From contig NC_135566.1 in NCBI RefSeq assembly GCF_964340395.1, positions 7,672,501 through 7,702,500 on the forward strand: DNA of 30,000 bases. The letters are read 5' to 3'. Numbering within the stretch: the first letter of the stretch is position 1; the number at the start of each line of letters is the position of its first letter. The notes under the pieces were generated by a model. It was not told where the DNA came from. It did no database searches and saw nothing but the letters and a program-made list of their open reading frames with translations. The position numbers and the translations under genes are program-made. The DNA comes from Glandiceps talaboti (taxonomy: Eukaryota; Hemichordata; Enteropneusta; Spengelidae). Shown piece after piece: positions 15,979 to 26,095 of the stretch.

Positions 15979-16350
15979 GTCAACTGGATTGCGTACATGT
16001 ACTGGCTATGAGGTCAACTGGATTGCGTACTTGTACTGACGATGAGGTAAAATGGTGTTATTATAAAAAAACCTGGGGGTAAATGCTATTTTTTTTCAAA
16101 CTGGAAGTCAGAATGTGTTGGGACACTGACAGTGTTGAATTTGATGTGACGATGGTGGGAATGTGGTGGGTCTGAAATATTAGGGAAACATAAGGTAAGG
16201 AAAGGTGTAGGAACACATGTATAATGGCATACTTAGGAAAAAGTGGGAATGTGTTGGTACATTGGTGTGGAATACCGGATAGGTTGGGAAAATGGAAGGA
16301 ATGTGTTAGGACACATTTATAATGGCATACTGAATTAGATGAGAAAGGTG
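15979..16350. repeat. Diverged tandem repeats
   Basis: A 34-bp unit starting GTCAACTGGATTGCGTAC is present twice (15979-16012, 16013-16046). It is followed by degenerate copies of a block with GAATGTGTTGG and ATAATGGCATACT (about 16110, 16205-16265 and 16299-16335). No coding sign. Confidence 0.65.
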
Positions 16351-16685
16351 GGAATGTCTAATAGTGAACTGACATAGTCAATGTTACTGAATTATTAATA
16401 TGTTACATGTATAGAAGGCAATCCTGAGGTAAAATATCACACGTCAAACATCTCCACAAATCTTACAGTATATGTTAGCTTACCATTACCATCAACAAGG
16501 CACACAAAGATAAATTCTCTCTTTGAAAGCTTATATGTTACGTACCAGACAACAACATTGACAGCTTTTTTTTTTGTATGTATCAAGCACATAGCAACAT
16601 ATTCTAGAGATTGGCATGAAGGAAAACGCCCTATAGCTATCTGTAGAGTGATATCAGAATTGTGGTGATAACATGTAGGCGATAT

Positions 16686-17040
16686 GCCCCCTCTAAATAG
16701 GTCAATTTGATACAAAATTGACACAGCAAGTTATTGTAACACATCAAAATTTGGTGTTCCCTATCCCTCACTAGTGTGCTGTCCAGGCCAATTTGGTGTA
16801 CCACTTACACAGAAAGTTCTTGTGATGCACCAGAATGCGGGGTTGCCCTATCCTTACAACTAGTATGTCCTGTAATCTGACATACAACTGACACAGTAAG
16901 TTCATGTCATACACCAAAATTTGGTGTTCCCTATCCGTTATTAGTATGCCCTTGATCGAGGCCAATTTGATGCACCACTGTCACACAACAATTGTGATGC
17001 ACCAAAATGGGATGTTCCTCTACCCCTTACTATGTGGTGA
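16686..17040. repeat. About 86-bp tandem repeat, four diverged copies
   Basis: GTTCCCTATCC or variants recur at about 16756, 16842, 16926 and 17014 (spacings about 84-88). Each is preceded by AATTTG(A/G)TG-like and CACCAAAAT-like blocks and followed by ACTAGTAT-like sequence. It lies in the 3' flank or 3' UTR of the aspartoacylase gene. Confidence 0.7.
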
Positions 17041-17364
17041 ATCACAAGAAACTAAATTTCTATCAATTCTGACAAAAATATTTATCTTTTATCAAAGGGT
17101 AAACTGCTGGACTTCATATGTCTAATAATTGAAAGACTATTAAAACAAATGGAAGGACCATTTTTTCCAAAGATTATTATAACAAATAAAAGATAAAATG
17201 TTCATCTCAAATGATGTTATTTTAAACATTGAATCAATTCTAAAAACTGGATTAGACAGTATAAATACTTACTGTTTAAACTATTGGCAACAAATTTTGC
17301 AATAAAAAATCAAAAACACTGACATTAATTGCCCAAAACCATAAAAATACAACAATTTTTAAGA

Positions 17365-17595
17365 ATTTCATTCTTAAGCACACATACCCATACCCTGTTA
17401 TGTCCTTTCATCAAAGCATGTAAACAGGTCAGAGGTGAAAGGTCAGGGGGTCATCTCACATCATATTACAATAATCATTAAGGAATTCACTTACGTACAC
17501 GCATATCCATACCCTGTACATCCTTTTCTCAATGCATGTAAAGAGGTCAAACATGAAAGGTCAGATGTCATCTTACATCATACTAAGATTACAGG
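17365..17595. repeat. Two-copy 119-bp tandem duplication with AGGTCA half-sites
   Basis: CATACCCATACCCTGT and CATATCCATACCCTGT start parallel copies 119 bp apart (ACCCTGT at 17392 and 17511). Both run through GCATGTAAA, AGGTCA, GTGAAAGGTCA/ATGAAAGGTCA and ATCTCACATCAT/ATCTTACATCAT. The first copy contains AGGTCA-G-AGGTGA-A-AGGTCA (17426-17445). Confidence 0.8.
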
Positions 17596-17694
17596 TATTT
17601 ATACGAATTAGCATTTAATGCGGTTACTAAGAACGGCTTGATATCAAGTTTACAACATTACGCTACATTTGACTTTCATTTCCTGAGTTTGATT

Positions 17695-20600
17695 TCATTT
17701 TTGGACTTTTAATGTTGGTGCTGACACTTCTACTTTCTCCATAGCCCAGAATGCAAGGTGTTTCTCATAGTACGAGGCCTCATTGATGAATGCTGGGTAA
17801 ATAGTTTGGTTGCCTTGGTAACAGATGGTCTCTCCTTGGAAGGTCAGAAACATTGGATCCCCGGGCTTCAATGGCTGCCAATCTTGACCCTGTACAAAAC
17901 GAAATAATACATACTAAGTACATGTAGATAGATTTCAAAGAAATCAACCAATATACTTCAAGTTGTTGCATAATCATACTGAAAATACCTCAAGTAGTGT
18001 GGCATTAAAATGAGGGGGGTAACCAGTGCTAACCACTGGAGGACAAACATTTCCAGACCAAGGCCTCCATTATTACTGCATGAAAGCCCTGTAACATATA
18101 AAAACTTATGTGAACAATAAATGATATGAACTCTACAAATCTAAATATCAGCGAAATTTTGACTAGTAAATCATAGACAAACTCTGATGACAATATCTGG
18201 GTCATCTCAGTACATCAGAGCCAAGAAATAAGAATAAAGCCCTCATATCCTTTCGTCAAGAGGGTCCTCTTCTCATTTCATAACTCTCATATTCAAATGA
18301 GAAACTCTATACACAGTCCCTCCATTGCTCTTGCTGCTCTTCCCTGTGTATCAAATAGGATAGTCTGGTATAGATCAGTAAGAGACATCATGTCACAGTG
18401 TTCTGATGCTGCATCAGTCAGCAGACCGTTACGGGGGCAGAACAATATGACATATCTTACTGCCAAAGTCTAGTACTGTATAGCATCATATTTTAGCTAT
18501 AGACTTAGCAAATGTGTAGGGATGTTTTTGAATAAATGTAAACTGAGGTCAATGATTTACTAAAAGTAGAAAATTTACCTGTAGTTTTGGGTGGATCATG
18601 GCTGTCAAGTCTCCATTGTCATCTCTTGGGAAGTCAATTTTTTCAAGTATTCTGTGAGCTTCAAGCGAGCATGCTGGGAACTCTTCACCTATATACAAAT
18701 GTAATACTTGGATTAATTCAAGGCAATTGCTACTGCAGGAATTCAAAATTAGGCATTTTTGTAAACTTTGGGTTCTGGAATGTCATGATTTTTTAATCAT
18801 ATACATTATTTGTGGTTGCTGTGAAACACCAAGTTGAACTTGTTGCTCTTCATTGTTCAGTGTAAGTTCTTGTCGTAGACATGCATTGTTTCACAGGAGT
18901 CAGCAGACATGTATATAATAGCAGAACATGTTATTCATGACTCCTAAGTGCTTATTTTGACAACTGCATTGGAAATGATTTTCTATCTCAAGTTTGAAAA
19001 CTGTTTGGCTAGTACTTGTACATACCCTGATTATACTTCTCAATAAAATCCAACACATGATGAGTTATCTTCTCCATTCTCTGATACACCTCAGCTACCA
19101 AAGTACCATGAGCCTGGGGTCCTATTTCAATACCTTGATTTCAATCAGAGTGAAAATATATCATTACATATCTATGTTGTGTTTTGGTAAATTCAGTTCA
19201 CCTGACAAAACCTTAGATATGTTTCAGGAAATATGTGCCCCAGAGATCAATTTGTACAGGAGAATACCTCTTGGGGACCAACTCATATATACTACTCATG
19301 GTGTGACAATAAATCTATTGCATAGTAAATACCCTATATCAAATATAAACACAATTTTATTGGAAACTGAAGGTGATCCTCCAAAAATGTGTCTCTCCTG
19401 AAAATCAAATTAATGTTCATCAAATATCCCTAATCTTTGTAATATGAAAGCTTGCTCTTTCCTTGTCCTTTTGAAATACTAGCAATAATTCTAAAAGATT
19501 TTGAAGGTTCACCATCTTGTTTTCATGGAAATCAGCAATATATCATTTGTCCCATAGAGTAAACATAGTATTTGGTGGCCATATTGGATTTGGCGGCCAT
19601 ATTGGATTCTAAAATGGCTTAATTTTGATATCTTTTCACCTTTATTTCAAAAGTTTGTAAAGTGACCCATTTTTTCTTGATTTTACTTTAGAACGGGTTT
19701 CAGTTTTCTTGAACGAAGTATCAGCAAATGTTTTAAAATTGTTTTTCAGGAGATACTGACCATATTTGGATTACACAAATACATGTATATAGTCGGTCTC
19801 AGATTCAGAATCACATGGGAGGACTCGTCTCACATTGAGTCTCGGATTCAGTCTCATATACAGAAAATCATGATGACACCCAACACAAGTCTTCATAGAA
19901 GTCATAGTCCCCAAATGGTGTGTTGCAAAGTTATTGTGCAACACATTGCACAATTTATTGATCAATTTGCTACTTGACCATGAATATGGGGATCAAAGGT
20001 CAAGGTATAAAAAAGAAAGCTGAGCTTTGGGGTATAGACACTCAAATGGAGTCTTTGCGTGTTCAACTTGTTCAACGAGATGAAAGTGAATTCACATACA
20101 GATGTACAGACAGACATACAGACTTGAACCCAATACATAAGCCCCCTCCAGGTTGTGCCCGTTTGGGGCTAAAAATCAGTCAAACAAAATAAGAAATAAT
20201 ACCTTGAGGCTAAGGGAAATGGTCCCACTTCCCACCCATCATAAAATGTTACTTCTACAGATTTCAAAATAAGATCAAAATCTTTCAAAACAGTCACATC
20301 ACAGATACATCATTGGAATTGGTACATATATAAGCTGAACATTGGCTTAATACAAATGCCTAGGTGGTAAGCATTTAACTCTGTTTTCAAGTAATTTTTC
20401 CCAGCTGACACATCCCCTCTCCCATTAAATGGGTGTGAAGGGGGAACATTTCCTGTAGCCTCAACCTTATCATTTCTTGCTTGACTGCTTTTGTTTGGTG
20501 TCATCGTGATTTCCTGTATAGGAGACTACATCTGAGGCTCAGCATGAGACTAGCCTCATAGTCATCCAATGTGAATCTGATTCTGAATCTGAGACCAGAT

Positions 20601-23600
20601 TTATTAGACATTGTACAGACCAGCTCAGAGGAAAGTCACTTACAGATTCCATATTTTGCAAGGTTGGCCGTTCCTACCAATTTAAAACCCTCTTTAGGTT
20701 TGTCATGTTTAACAAACAGAGGGCATTCGAAGAATTGCTGTAGGTAGTGGACAGCATGGACTATGAGGGAGTCATCCAAACGTTCTAGTAAGAGGCAATT
20801 TCCCATGTTTGATGTGGTATTATGTAAATCGATCATAACATCAGTACCAGCATCTGTTCCCTTTGGTCCAAAGATTGTGCTCAATTTTCTAGCCGTTATT
20901 ATTTCATATGAAATGTCTGACCCAGATACATTTTCCAGCTGGGGACTGTTTGGCAAATATTGCAGTGAAATAAAAAGAAAAGAGACACAAATCAGAAAGA
21001 ACGACATATGGAAAGGAAAAATGAGGTGCAGTTCATGCTCAACTGTGTCTATGGCGTGCAGTTCATGCTCAGCTCTGTCTATGGTATGCAGTTCATGCTC
21101 AACTGTGTCTATGGCATGCAGTTCATGCTCAGCTGTGTCTAAGGGGTACAGTTCATGCTCAGCTGTGTCTATGGCATGCAGTTCATGCTCAGCTGTGTCT
21201 AAGGGGTACAGTTCATGCTCAGCTGTGTCTAAGGGGTACAGTTCATGCTCAGCTGTGTCTAAGGGCTACAGTTCATGCCCAACTGCATCTATGGTGTGCA
21301 CAGTTCATGTTCAACTGTGTCTATGCGTGCAGTTCATGCTCAGCTGTGTCTATGGTGTGCGCAGTTCATGCTCAACTGTGTCTATGGCATGCATTTCACA
21401 CTCAACTGTGTCTAAGGGGTACAGTTCATACTCTGCTGTGTCTATGGGGTACAGGTCAAATAACTGGGGCATGTGCAGTTAAACTTTCAAATCTGCAATG
21501 AAAGGTTATCATTCTTCAAATTTAGTTCTTTATATAGTTATTTTATCACAAGCTCAGTCATTTTTTTCATTAATTTGTTTGCATTTACGTACATTAATGA
21601 ATTGTTCAGTGTCATCACACTACATATGCAGTATTAACAATCCAATCATATGCAATGTAAACATTGACATTACATAAGAAATGTTCCTGATAAATTATTC
21701 AGTTTTACGTCAATGTTCTACCCCTCAGTCATTCTTTATGCATCATATGTGCAAAATTTCACCCAGGGTGTGTAACTACCCGCCACCTTGCTCATCTCCA
21801 TAAACGTCAAAAAGTGAAATCCTTATATTTGATATTGAATGAAAATAGTACCCCGACAACACTGGAGTATGAATACACTGTGAATTCACGGTACTAATGA
21901 ACTTATCACTTCAGTATAACTTATCACTTCAAATCAGTGTAGGAATATAATGTGAGTGAAATCATAGTTCCAATGACTGAGCTTGTCACTGCAATGAAAT
22001 CAAGCAAACTGCTGATAAATAGACACATGCATGTTTAGCTGCATTGCATTTATCTCAGACTTCGTAACTGAACACAATCTTTGAACCAGGAAACATCCCT
22101 CAGAAGGCAACCCTCGTTATTTAGCTTCATTAGAATGGATTGAACAAATACATGACTTAATCAATCCCTTCTAATTAATATTCAATGAAAACAGAAAATA
22201 AAGTTTAATATACCGACTTTGTATGATGCTGGTGAGAAGTGAAACTTTGGGATTCAAGGCCATGAGTAGATATTGTTATTTGTAACTATGAACCAATAGT
22301 TCATTCTTGCATGTAGACTATGTAATGTCAAATACAGTTGATGATGTCTCCAATGATAAGTACAGCACTGAAATTTGCTGACTTTGTTTTGTTTGTTTGT
22401 TTGTCAAATACATTTGACGATGTCTCCAATGAGTACTACAGCACTAAAACTAACTTGCTGTGTGGTTACTTACCAAGCCCATGAGTTGCCACAGTGCGAC
22501 TTGTATGATAGGCATTGCCTGTGATAAACACATAGTTCAGTGACTGCTTTAAATTTTGAATTATGTAGTTGACTAAATTTACAATCACTGGATCTTCAGT
22601 GTTATGTATCATAAGGGAATTTTGCATGTTAGATGTAGTGTTGTGCAAGTCCACAAGAAAGTCATATGATTCTGGTGAATGTTTTGGTCCAAAGATTCGG
22701 TTCAATTCTTTGCCTCGATTAAGTTCATATTGGCTACTATTGCCATCACACCTGGATAAAAAAAAAAAAAACAGATAAAAAAATATGTCAATTTCACACC
22801 ATCATTTTGTGATCGATTTCGTGATTGGGATTCGGTGCTGGTTTTGGTCTAACTCTAACCTGTAACAATCACAATGACAGGTTCAATATGGTCTCACGCT
22901 TACAGTCATGAATTTGTGACTGTAGAAGCCTCCATATCTAATATATTCCATGATGGCATCTGAATGTTCCGTAAAGTGCTCCTGCACAAGAAATTGCAAA
23001 AGTGACGACCTTTGAAATGGTCATGTCTTAGCTGTACTCACAACATAGTGTATAGCATGTGGCACTTGCGTGAAAAACAACTTGAGTTTAACTCAATATG
23101 TATAATTGCATGTGTGGAAAGTATAACCTTATTGTAAATTTTACAGTGTGATGTATGCATGCATCTCACAGAAATTTACTGCCAGGAAAAAAATCATGAA
23201 TTATGAGACAACGACCTCAGTACTAATTAAGAACACAAAGTGGTCAATCATATATCAAACCATGAACTTATACAAAATTTCTCATTTCTTTATTTTTTGA
23301 TTAAGGATCATAAAAGCTTTAGTCTGTTCATTCACACCTTCTTAAACTTAAAGAGGCACAAGCTGAGTTTTTTTGTGTGTTTTTTACATATTTGGGTGTA
23401 GTTTTGCTGCTTTTTTACAAGGCACTCATAGTATTCTACTTACTGAAGCATATTTAACTATCACATATAACTGACTGAACTCAAACCTGGTATTAAGACA
23501 TAACTTATTATGATCTCATGACGTAATTAATATCATACGTATCAAAAATGTTCATGAAATCCATACTATGCAATCAACTGTCCTAACCATGCCAGAAGAC

Positions 23601-24607
23601 AATTGTTATGCTATAGAATACATGCATCAACATTTACAATGTAACATAAAGCATAGATGCTCTCTTGAATGTGTATGGTTAAAATGAATTCCATACTGTA
23701 TTCTATACTGTATAACAGTGTATACAGAAAAAAACAGTTGACCTAATTCAGAGATAGTTGACAAAGGTTCAACTTCAATCAAGAGCAATCTTCTTGCACT
23801 TGTATAAGAATAGCTTGACACACATACAGACACATGAATCAATCTGTATTGATTGATTGATTCAAGTGTCTGTGGCCATGGCCTGAAAGATCCAGGCATT
23901 GTTTCCACTTACATACAGTATTGTAATGTGCTCAACGTGCTAGTGGTTACAGTACACCCCTACCCCATCCCATCCCACCCCATAAGCAGCGGTCTAACGA
24001 CTAGATCTTTCAGATTAGTAGTAGTAATAGTATATTATGTAACACAACCAAGGACACTAGAAAAGGCAATTTTTTTCAAAGCTACCTTCCGGTTCCCCCA
24101 CAGGTGCTAGGTGACACTGTGACTGGGCTTTTTCAAGCGGTTATATTCTAGGTCAAGGTACGATATCAGACTATTTGATTAATAGAGCGAAGAATGTTGC
24201 GCCGTGAGTGCATCAGTTTAGAGTATAATCATGAATGTAAGCAATGGTGATTTGGCTGGCGGGAGTTTTTACCCACATCAGAGCCACATCTCACACACAG
24301 CTCCCCCCCCCCCCACACACATATACACACGAATATTCATAAGCAGTACATAACTGAGCACAAAGAGATGTTACTTGTCTGACCTGAGATTGTCATCTGT
24401 AAAGACTCTGTTAAGATCTGTGTCAATGTACCGCACACATTTTTCAACTGCCTTCGGGTTACTGATACACACAGTTGTCTCGAATGTATTCCTTGTAACC
24501 GGTGTCTTATCTTTCAGCCACTGCTTCACAAGATACACACCGGATAGTTCGTTTCCATGGGTACCACCAAGGATACCAACACGTCTAATCGGCTTCAAAG
24601 ACGTCAT
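17695..24607 (-). CDS. ASPA: Aspartoacylase / aminoacylase-3 family zinc amidohydrolase with alternative second exons
   Basis: Hydrolyses N-acyl amino acids (N-acetylaspartate for ASPA, aromatic N-acetyl amino acids and mercapturates for ACY3). Minus-strand exons: 24384-24607, then 2A 22474-22751 or 2B 20644-20945, then 19026-19133, 18579-18688, 17695-17889. With 2A the product is 304 residues, with 2B 312 (human ASPA 313). Zinc ligands His17 and Glu20 lie in GGTHGNE; RYIDTDLNR supplies Arg59, Asn66 and Arg67; DLHNTTSN carries the third zinc ligand; IEIGPQ holds the catalytic Glu; EASYYEK near the end holds the conserved Tyr. ATG 24607 aligns with human MTS and has A at -3. A further in-frame ATG lies at 24703. 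ASPA is used as symbol, but an ASPA/ACY3 ancestor-type gene is equally possible. Confidence 0.93.
18579..18688 (-). CDS. Aspartoacylase exon 4
   Basis: Encodes (G)EEFPACSLEAHRILEK then IDFPRDDNGDLTAMIHPKLQ, aligning with human EFPPCAIEVYKIIEK and DYPRDENGEIAAIIHPNLQ. Acceptor ATATAG, donor CAG then GTAAAT; enters in phase 1 and ends in phase 0, joining the last exon, which starts GQDWQPLKPGDPMFL. Confidence 0.93.
19026..19133 (-). CDS. Aspartoacylase exon 3, common acceptor for exons 2A and 2B
   Basis: Encodes IEIGPQAHGTLVAEVYQR and on to FIEKYNQ, matching the human IEVGPQPQG to FIHHFNEG block with the catalytic Glu. It enters and leaves in phase 1. Its first codon is completed by the previous exon: G+GT gives Gly after 2A, T+GT gives Cys after 2B. 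Confidence 0.92.
19525..19745 (+). mobile_element. Interspersed repeat family, copy 1 (aspartoacylase intron)
   Basis: Contains GGTGGCCATATTGGATT twice in tandem-like form, then TTCTAAAATGGC, CACCTTTATTTCAAAAG, GTGACCC and GGTTTCAGTTTTCTTGA in the same order as two other copies in this window (24972-25975, interrupted, and 26096-26322). No coding capacity. A repeat family by internal comparison; its class is unknown. Confidence 0.7.
19975..20200 (+). mobile_element. Retroelement-like 3' end (SINE/LINE tail)
   Basis: GATCAAAGGTCAAGG, later ACAGACAGACATACAGAC, then AGCCCC ... GGGGCT (imperfect hairpin, about 20139-20169) followed by TAAAAA. This order resembles 3' ends of non-LTR elements common in marine invertebrate genomes. 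No enzyme-coding part is visible. Assignment rests on recognition of the pattern. Confidence 0.4.
20644..20945 (-). CDS. Aspartoacylase alternative exon 2B
   Basis: 302 nt, phase 2 in and phase 1 out. Acceptor CCAAACAG, donor ATCT then GTAAGT. Encodes 100 residues with SYEIITARKLSTIFGPK, DVMIDLHNTTSNMGNCLLLE and ANLAKYGI. The zinc-ligand His in DLHNTTSN is kept. Opposite the human YATTRSIAKY segment it reads LVGTANLAKY, so the pocket Tyr and Arg (Tyr164 and Arg168 of human ASPA) are missing. No second first exon or third exon lies between 2A and 2B, so it is an added exon rather than part of a second complete gene. Confidence 0.88.
21027..21460. repeat. 30-bp minisatellite next to exon 2B, about 14 copies
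   Basis: Unit approximately GTTCATGCTCAGCTGTGTCT plus ATGGCATGCA or AAGGGGTACA. It starts about 80 nt upstream (transcript sense) of the exon 2B acceptor. The period is a multiple of three, so a 239-codon plus-strand frame (Cys/Ser-rich) is an artefact. On the transcribed strand 11 units carry GCATG from the CATGC core, and three junctions also carry TGCATG (plus-strand CATGCA at 21115, 21175 and 21388). Confidence 0.9.
21461..22473. other. Aspartoacylase intron between exons 2A and 2B, right part
   Basis: No exon-like sequence; in particular no second GGTHGNE-type first exon on either strand. A local duplication is present: TGTCAAATACA(G/T)TTGA-GATGTCTCCAATGA-like blocks at 22326-22373 and 22402-22448, 76 bp apart, near the 2A donor. 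The second contains the inverted repeat GTCAAAT-AC-ATTTGAC. Confidence 0.6.
22474..22751 (-). CDS. Aspartoacylase alternative exon 2A
   Basis: 278 nt, phase 2 in and phase 1 out. Long T-tract acceptor ending ATCCAG, donor CTTG then GTAAGT. Encodes 92 residues including NRGKELNRIFGPK, YDFLVDLHNTTSNM and AYHTSRTVATHGL. Zinc-ligand His111 is in DLHNTTSN. Tyr156 and Arg160 (YHTSR) align with human ASPA Tyr164 and Arg168, so this version has the aspartoacylase-type pocket. Confidence 0.92.
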
Positions 24608-24703
24608 TTTGTAGCTGTGGTGCAATTTTCTAATTGGGAGTACCCTTACAACGTGGCCCACTCGGCAAACTGCTGGTGTTAGATAACATACAATTGAAGG
24701 CAT
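24608..24703 (-). promoter_or_regulatory. In-frame upstream ATG giving a 32-residue N-terminal extension of aspartoacylase
   Basis: The frame stays open from ATG 24703 to the conserved ATG 24607. The extension (starting MPSIVCYLTPAVCRVGHVVR and ending in HHSYK) has several Arg/Lys/His and no acidic residue, as in mitochondrial presequences. The upstream ATG has C at -3 (weak context); the downstream one has A (better). A stop precedes 24703 in frame. It may instead be 5' UTR. Confidence 0.4.
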
Positions 24704-25048
24704 CAGCCAATTGGTAGTTCCACAGAATATTTCTAAGATTTAACATATATACTTGAGTAACAGCAGCACTGCTTGGAATTATGTAAATATTGCCTGATGC
24801 ACCTATTAAACCGTGAAATCTGCCTTGACCTAAAGTGAACGTCCTCGACTCACGCGCACGAAGCTCGAAGAAGGTGACATGAGTTCAATAAACGACGCCC
24901 TCTACGCTCACCTTCTAGGAAGATGACTTTCGGTGGCAGTTTCACGTCCTTTTGATGTAATAATAATTTTAAAAAATGGAATCAACACCTGTACAGTATT
25001 CGGTGGCCATATAGGGTTCTAAAATGGCTAAATTTTCAAATCTACTAA

Positions 25049-25338
25049 GGGAGCCGTCATTATTTACGACCGGGGGGGGGGGAATTGCCTTATAACCCCC
25101 TAATAACCCCCTGCCTGGCTTACATTTTTATCTATCCCCCCCCCCTTGACACACAATTTTCGTAACCCCCCCCCCCCACACATACACACACACACACACA
25201 CACACCACCACCACCACCACCACCACCACCACGACTACTACCACCATTTATTAATGGCTTTCTACAAATGAATGTTACACAAATTGAGGTTGAATTTTCC
25301 ATGGAGACACACACACATACACATACACATACACACAT

Positions 25339-25377
<39 letters not shown>

Positions 25378-25413
25378 TACATACATACATACATACATAC
25401 ATACATACATACA

Positions 25414-25445
<32 letters not shown>

Positions 25446-25844
25446 CATACATACATACATACATACATACATACATACATACATACATACATACATACAT
25501 ACATACATACATGCATATATATACAAACAAGCAAACAAAACTTTTTATTTGAAATTGAATTTCCTTATAACATGATGGGTGTAGCTTATTTCAAAGGGAA
25601 GAGGAAACAATGAGTGCAGCTTATTCCCAAAGTAGCTTGAAAAATTGTAATTAGGCAGTATAAGTTGTATCAAAGTTTGAGGGAGCCAGTTGGGAGTAAT
25701 CGCGTATATATAGGTGAGTTCTATACTTCAGTGTTAGCAAAATTTTTGAGTACCCCCCCCCCCTTCACTCCCCAGTTTTTGAGTGAACCCCCCCCCCCCA
25801 TATTCCTCTGACCCCCTCCCCGGTTATAAATAATGACGGCTCCC
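25049..25844. mobile_element. Non-autonomous TIR DNA transposon (Harbinger-like MITE), 796 bp
   Basis: 27-bp terminal inverted repeats beginning GGGAGCCGTCATTATTTA (25049-25075) and its complement ending TAAATAATGACGGCTCCC (25818-25844), with two mismatches. They are flanked by TAA (25046-25048) and TAA (25845-25847), a 3-bp target duplication as in PIF/Harbinger elements. The interior has G/C homopolymers, (CA)n, (ACC)n and (CATA)n and no transposase. The insertion interrupts an older repeat, which confirms both ends. Superfamily assignment is inferred. Confidence 0.75.
25307..25512. repeat. (CA)n and (CATA)n microsatellites inside the MITE
   Basis: CA-rich tract about 25307-25376, then (CATA)n about 25375-25512 with one interruption at about 25440. 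Upstream C/G homopolymers and (CA)n/(ACC)n lie at 25070-25235. Open frames here are repeat artefacts. Confidence 0.95.
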
Positions 25845-26095
25845 TAAAATCTAATCTGTAAAGACGTCTATTTCACAAATTCGTATCGTGACCCCAGATT
25901 CTTGTGATTTATTTTAACTGAGAATAGATTGGAGTTTTCTTGACCAAAGTGACAGTAAAAGTTTAACTGTATATTGCCAAGACACATTCTACATTACTGC
26001 AGTAGACTGCACCTCGGAGATGAACTTTACTCAAACTCAAATTTAAGATCCTGGTCCTTATAGAAAGAAATTTAGGGTCCAACGTCTTACTTCAA

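Larger units (their letters stand above)
24972..25975 (+). mobile_element. Interspersed repeat family, copy 2, split by a younger insertion
   Basis: The left part, 24972-25048 (GTATTCGGTGGCCATAT, TTCTAAAATGGCTAAATTTT), and the right part, 25845-25975 (TCTATTTCACAAATTCG, GTGACCCC, GGAGTTTTCTTGACCAAAGT), join into the same order as the copies at 19525 and 26096 once 25049-25844 is removed. Confidence 0.65.

Noticed and set aside
19783-20192. Open frames on both strands overlapping an aspartoacylase intron
   Set aside because: They lie in or next to a retroelement-like tail and show no protein similarity that I recognise.
20763-21482. 239-codon Cys/Ser-rich plus-strand frame
   Set aside because: Half of it is the antisense of aspartoacylase exon 2B and the rest is the 30-bp minisatellite.
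20644-22751. A second, tandemly duplicated aspartoacylase gene
   Set aside because: Only exon 2 is duplicated; no second copy of exon 1 (GGTHGNE) or of exons 3 to 5 is present between the two versions or nearby.
25132-25613. Open frames with Tyr-Val-Cys or His-Thr repeats and poly-Gly
   Set aside because: (CA)n, (CATA)n and poly-G/C tracts inside the MITE.
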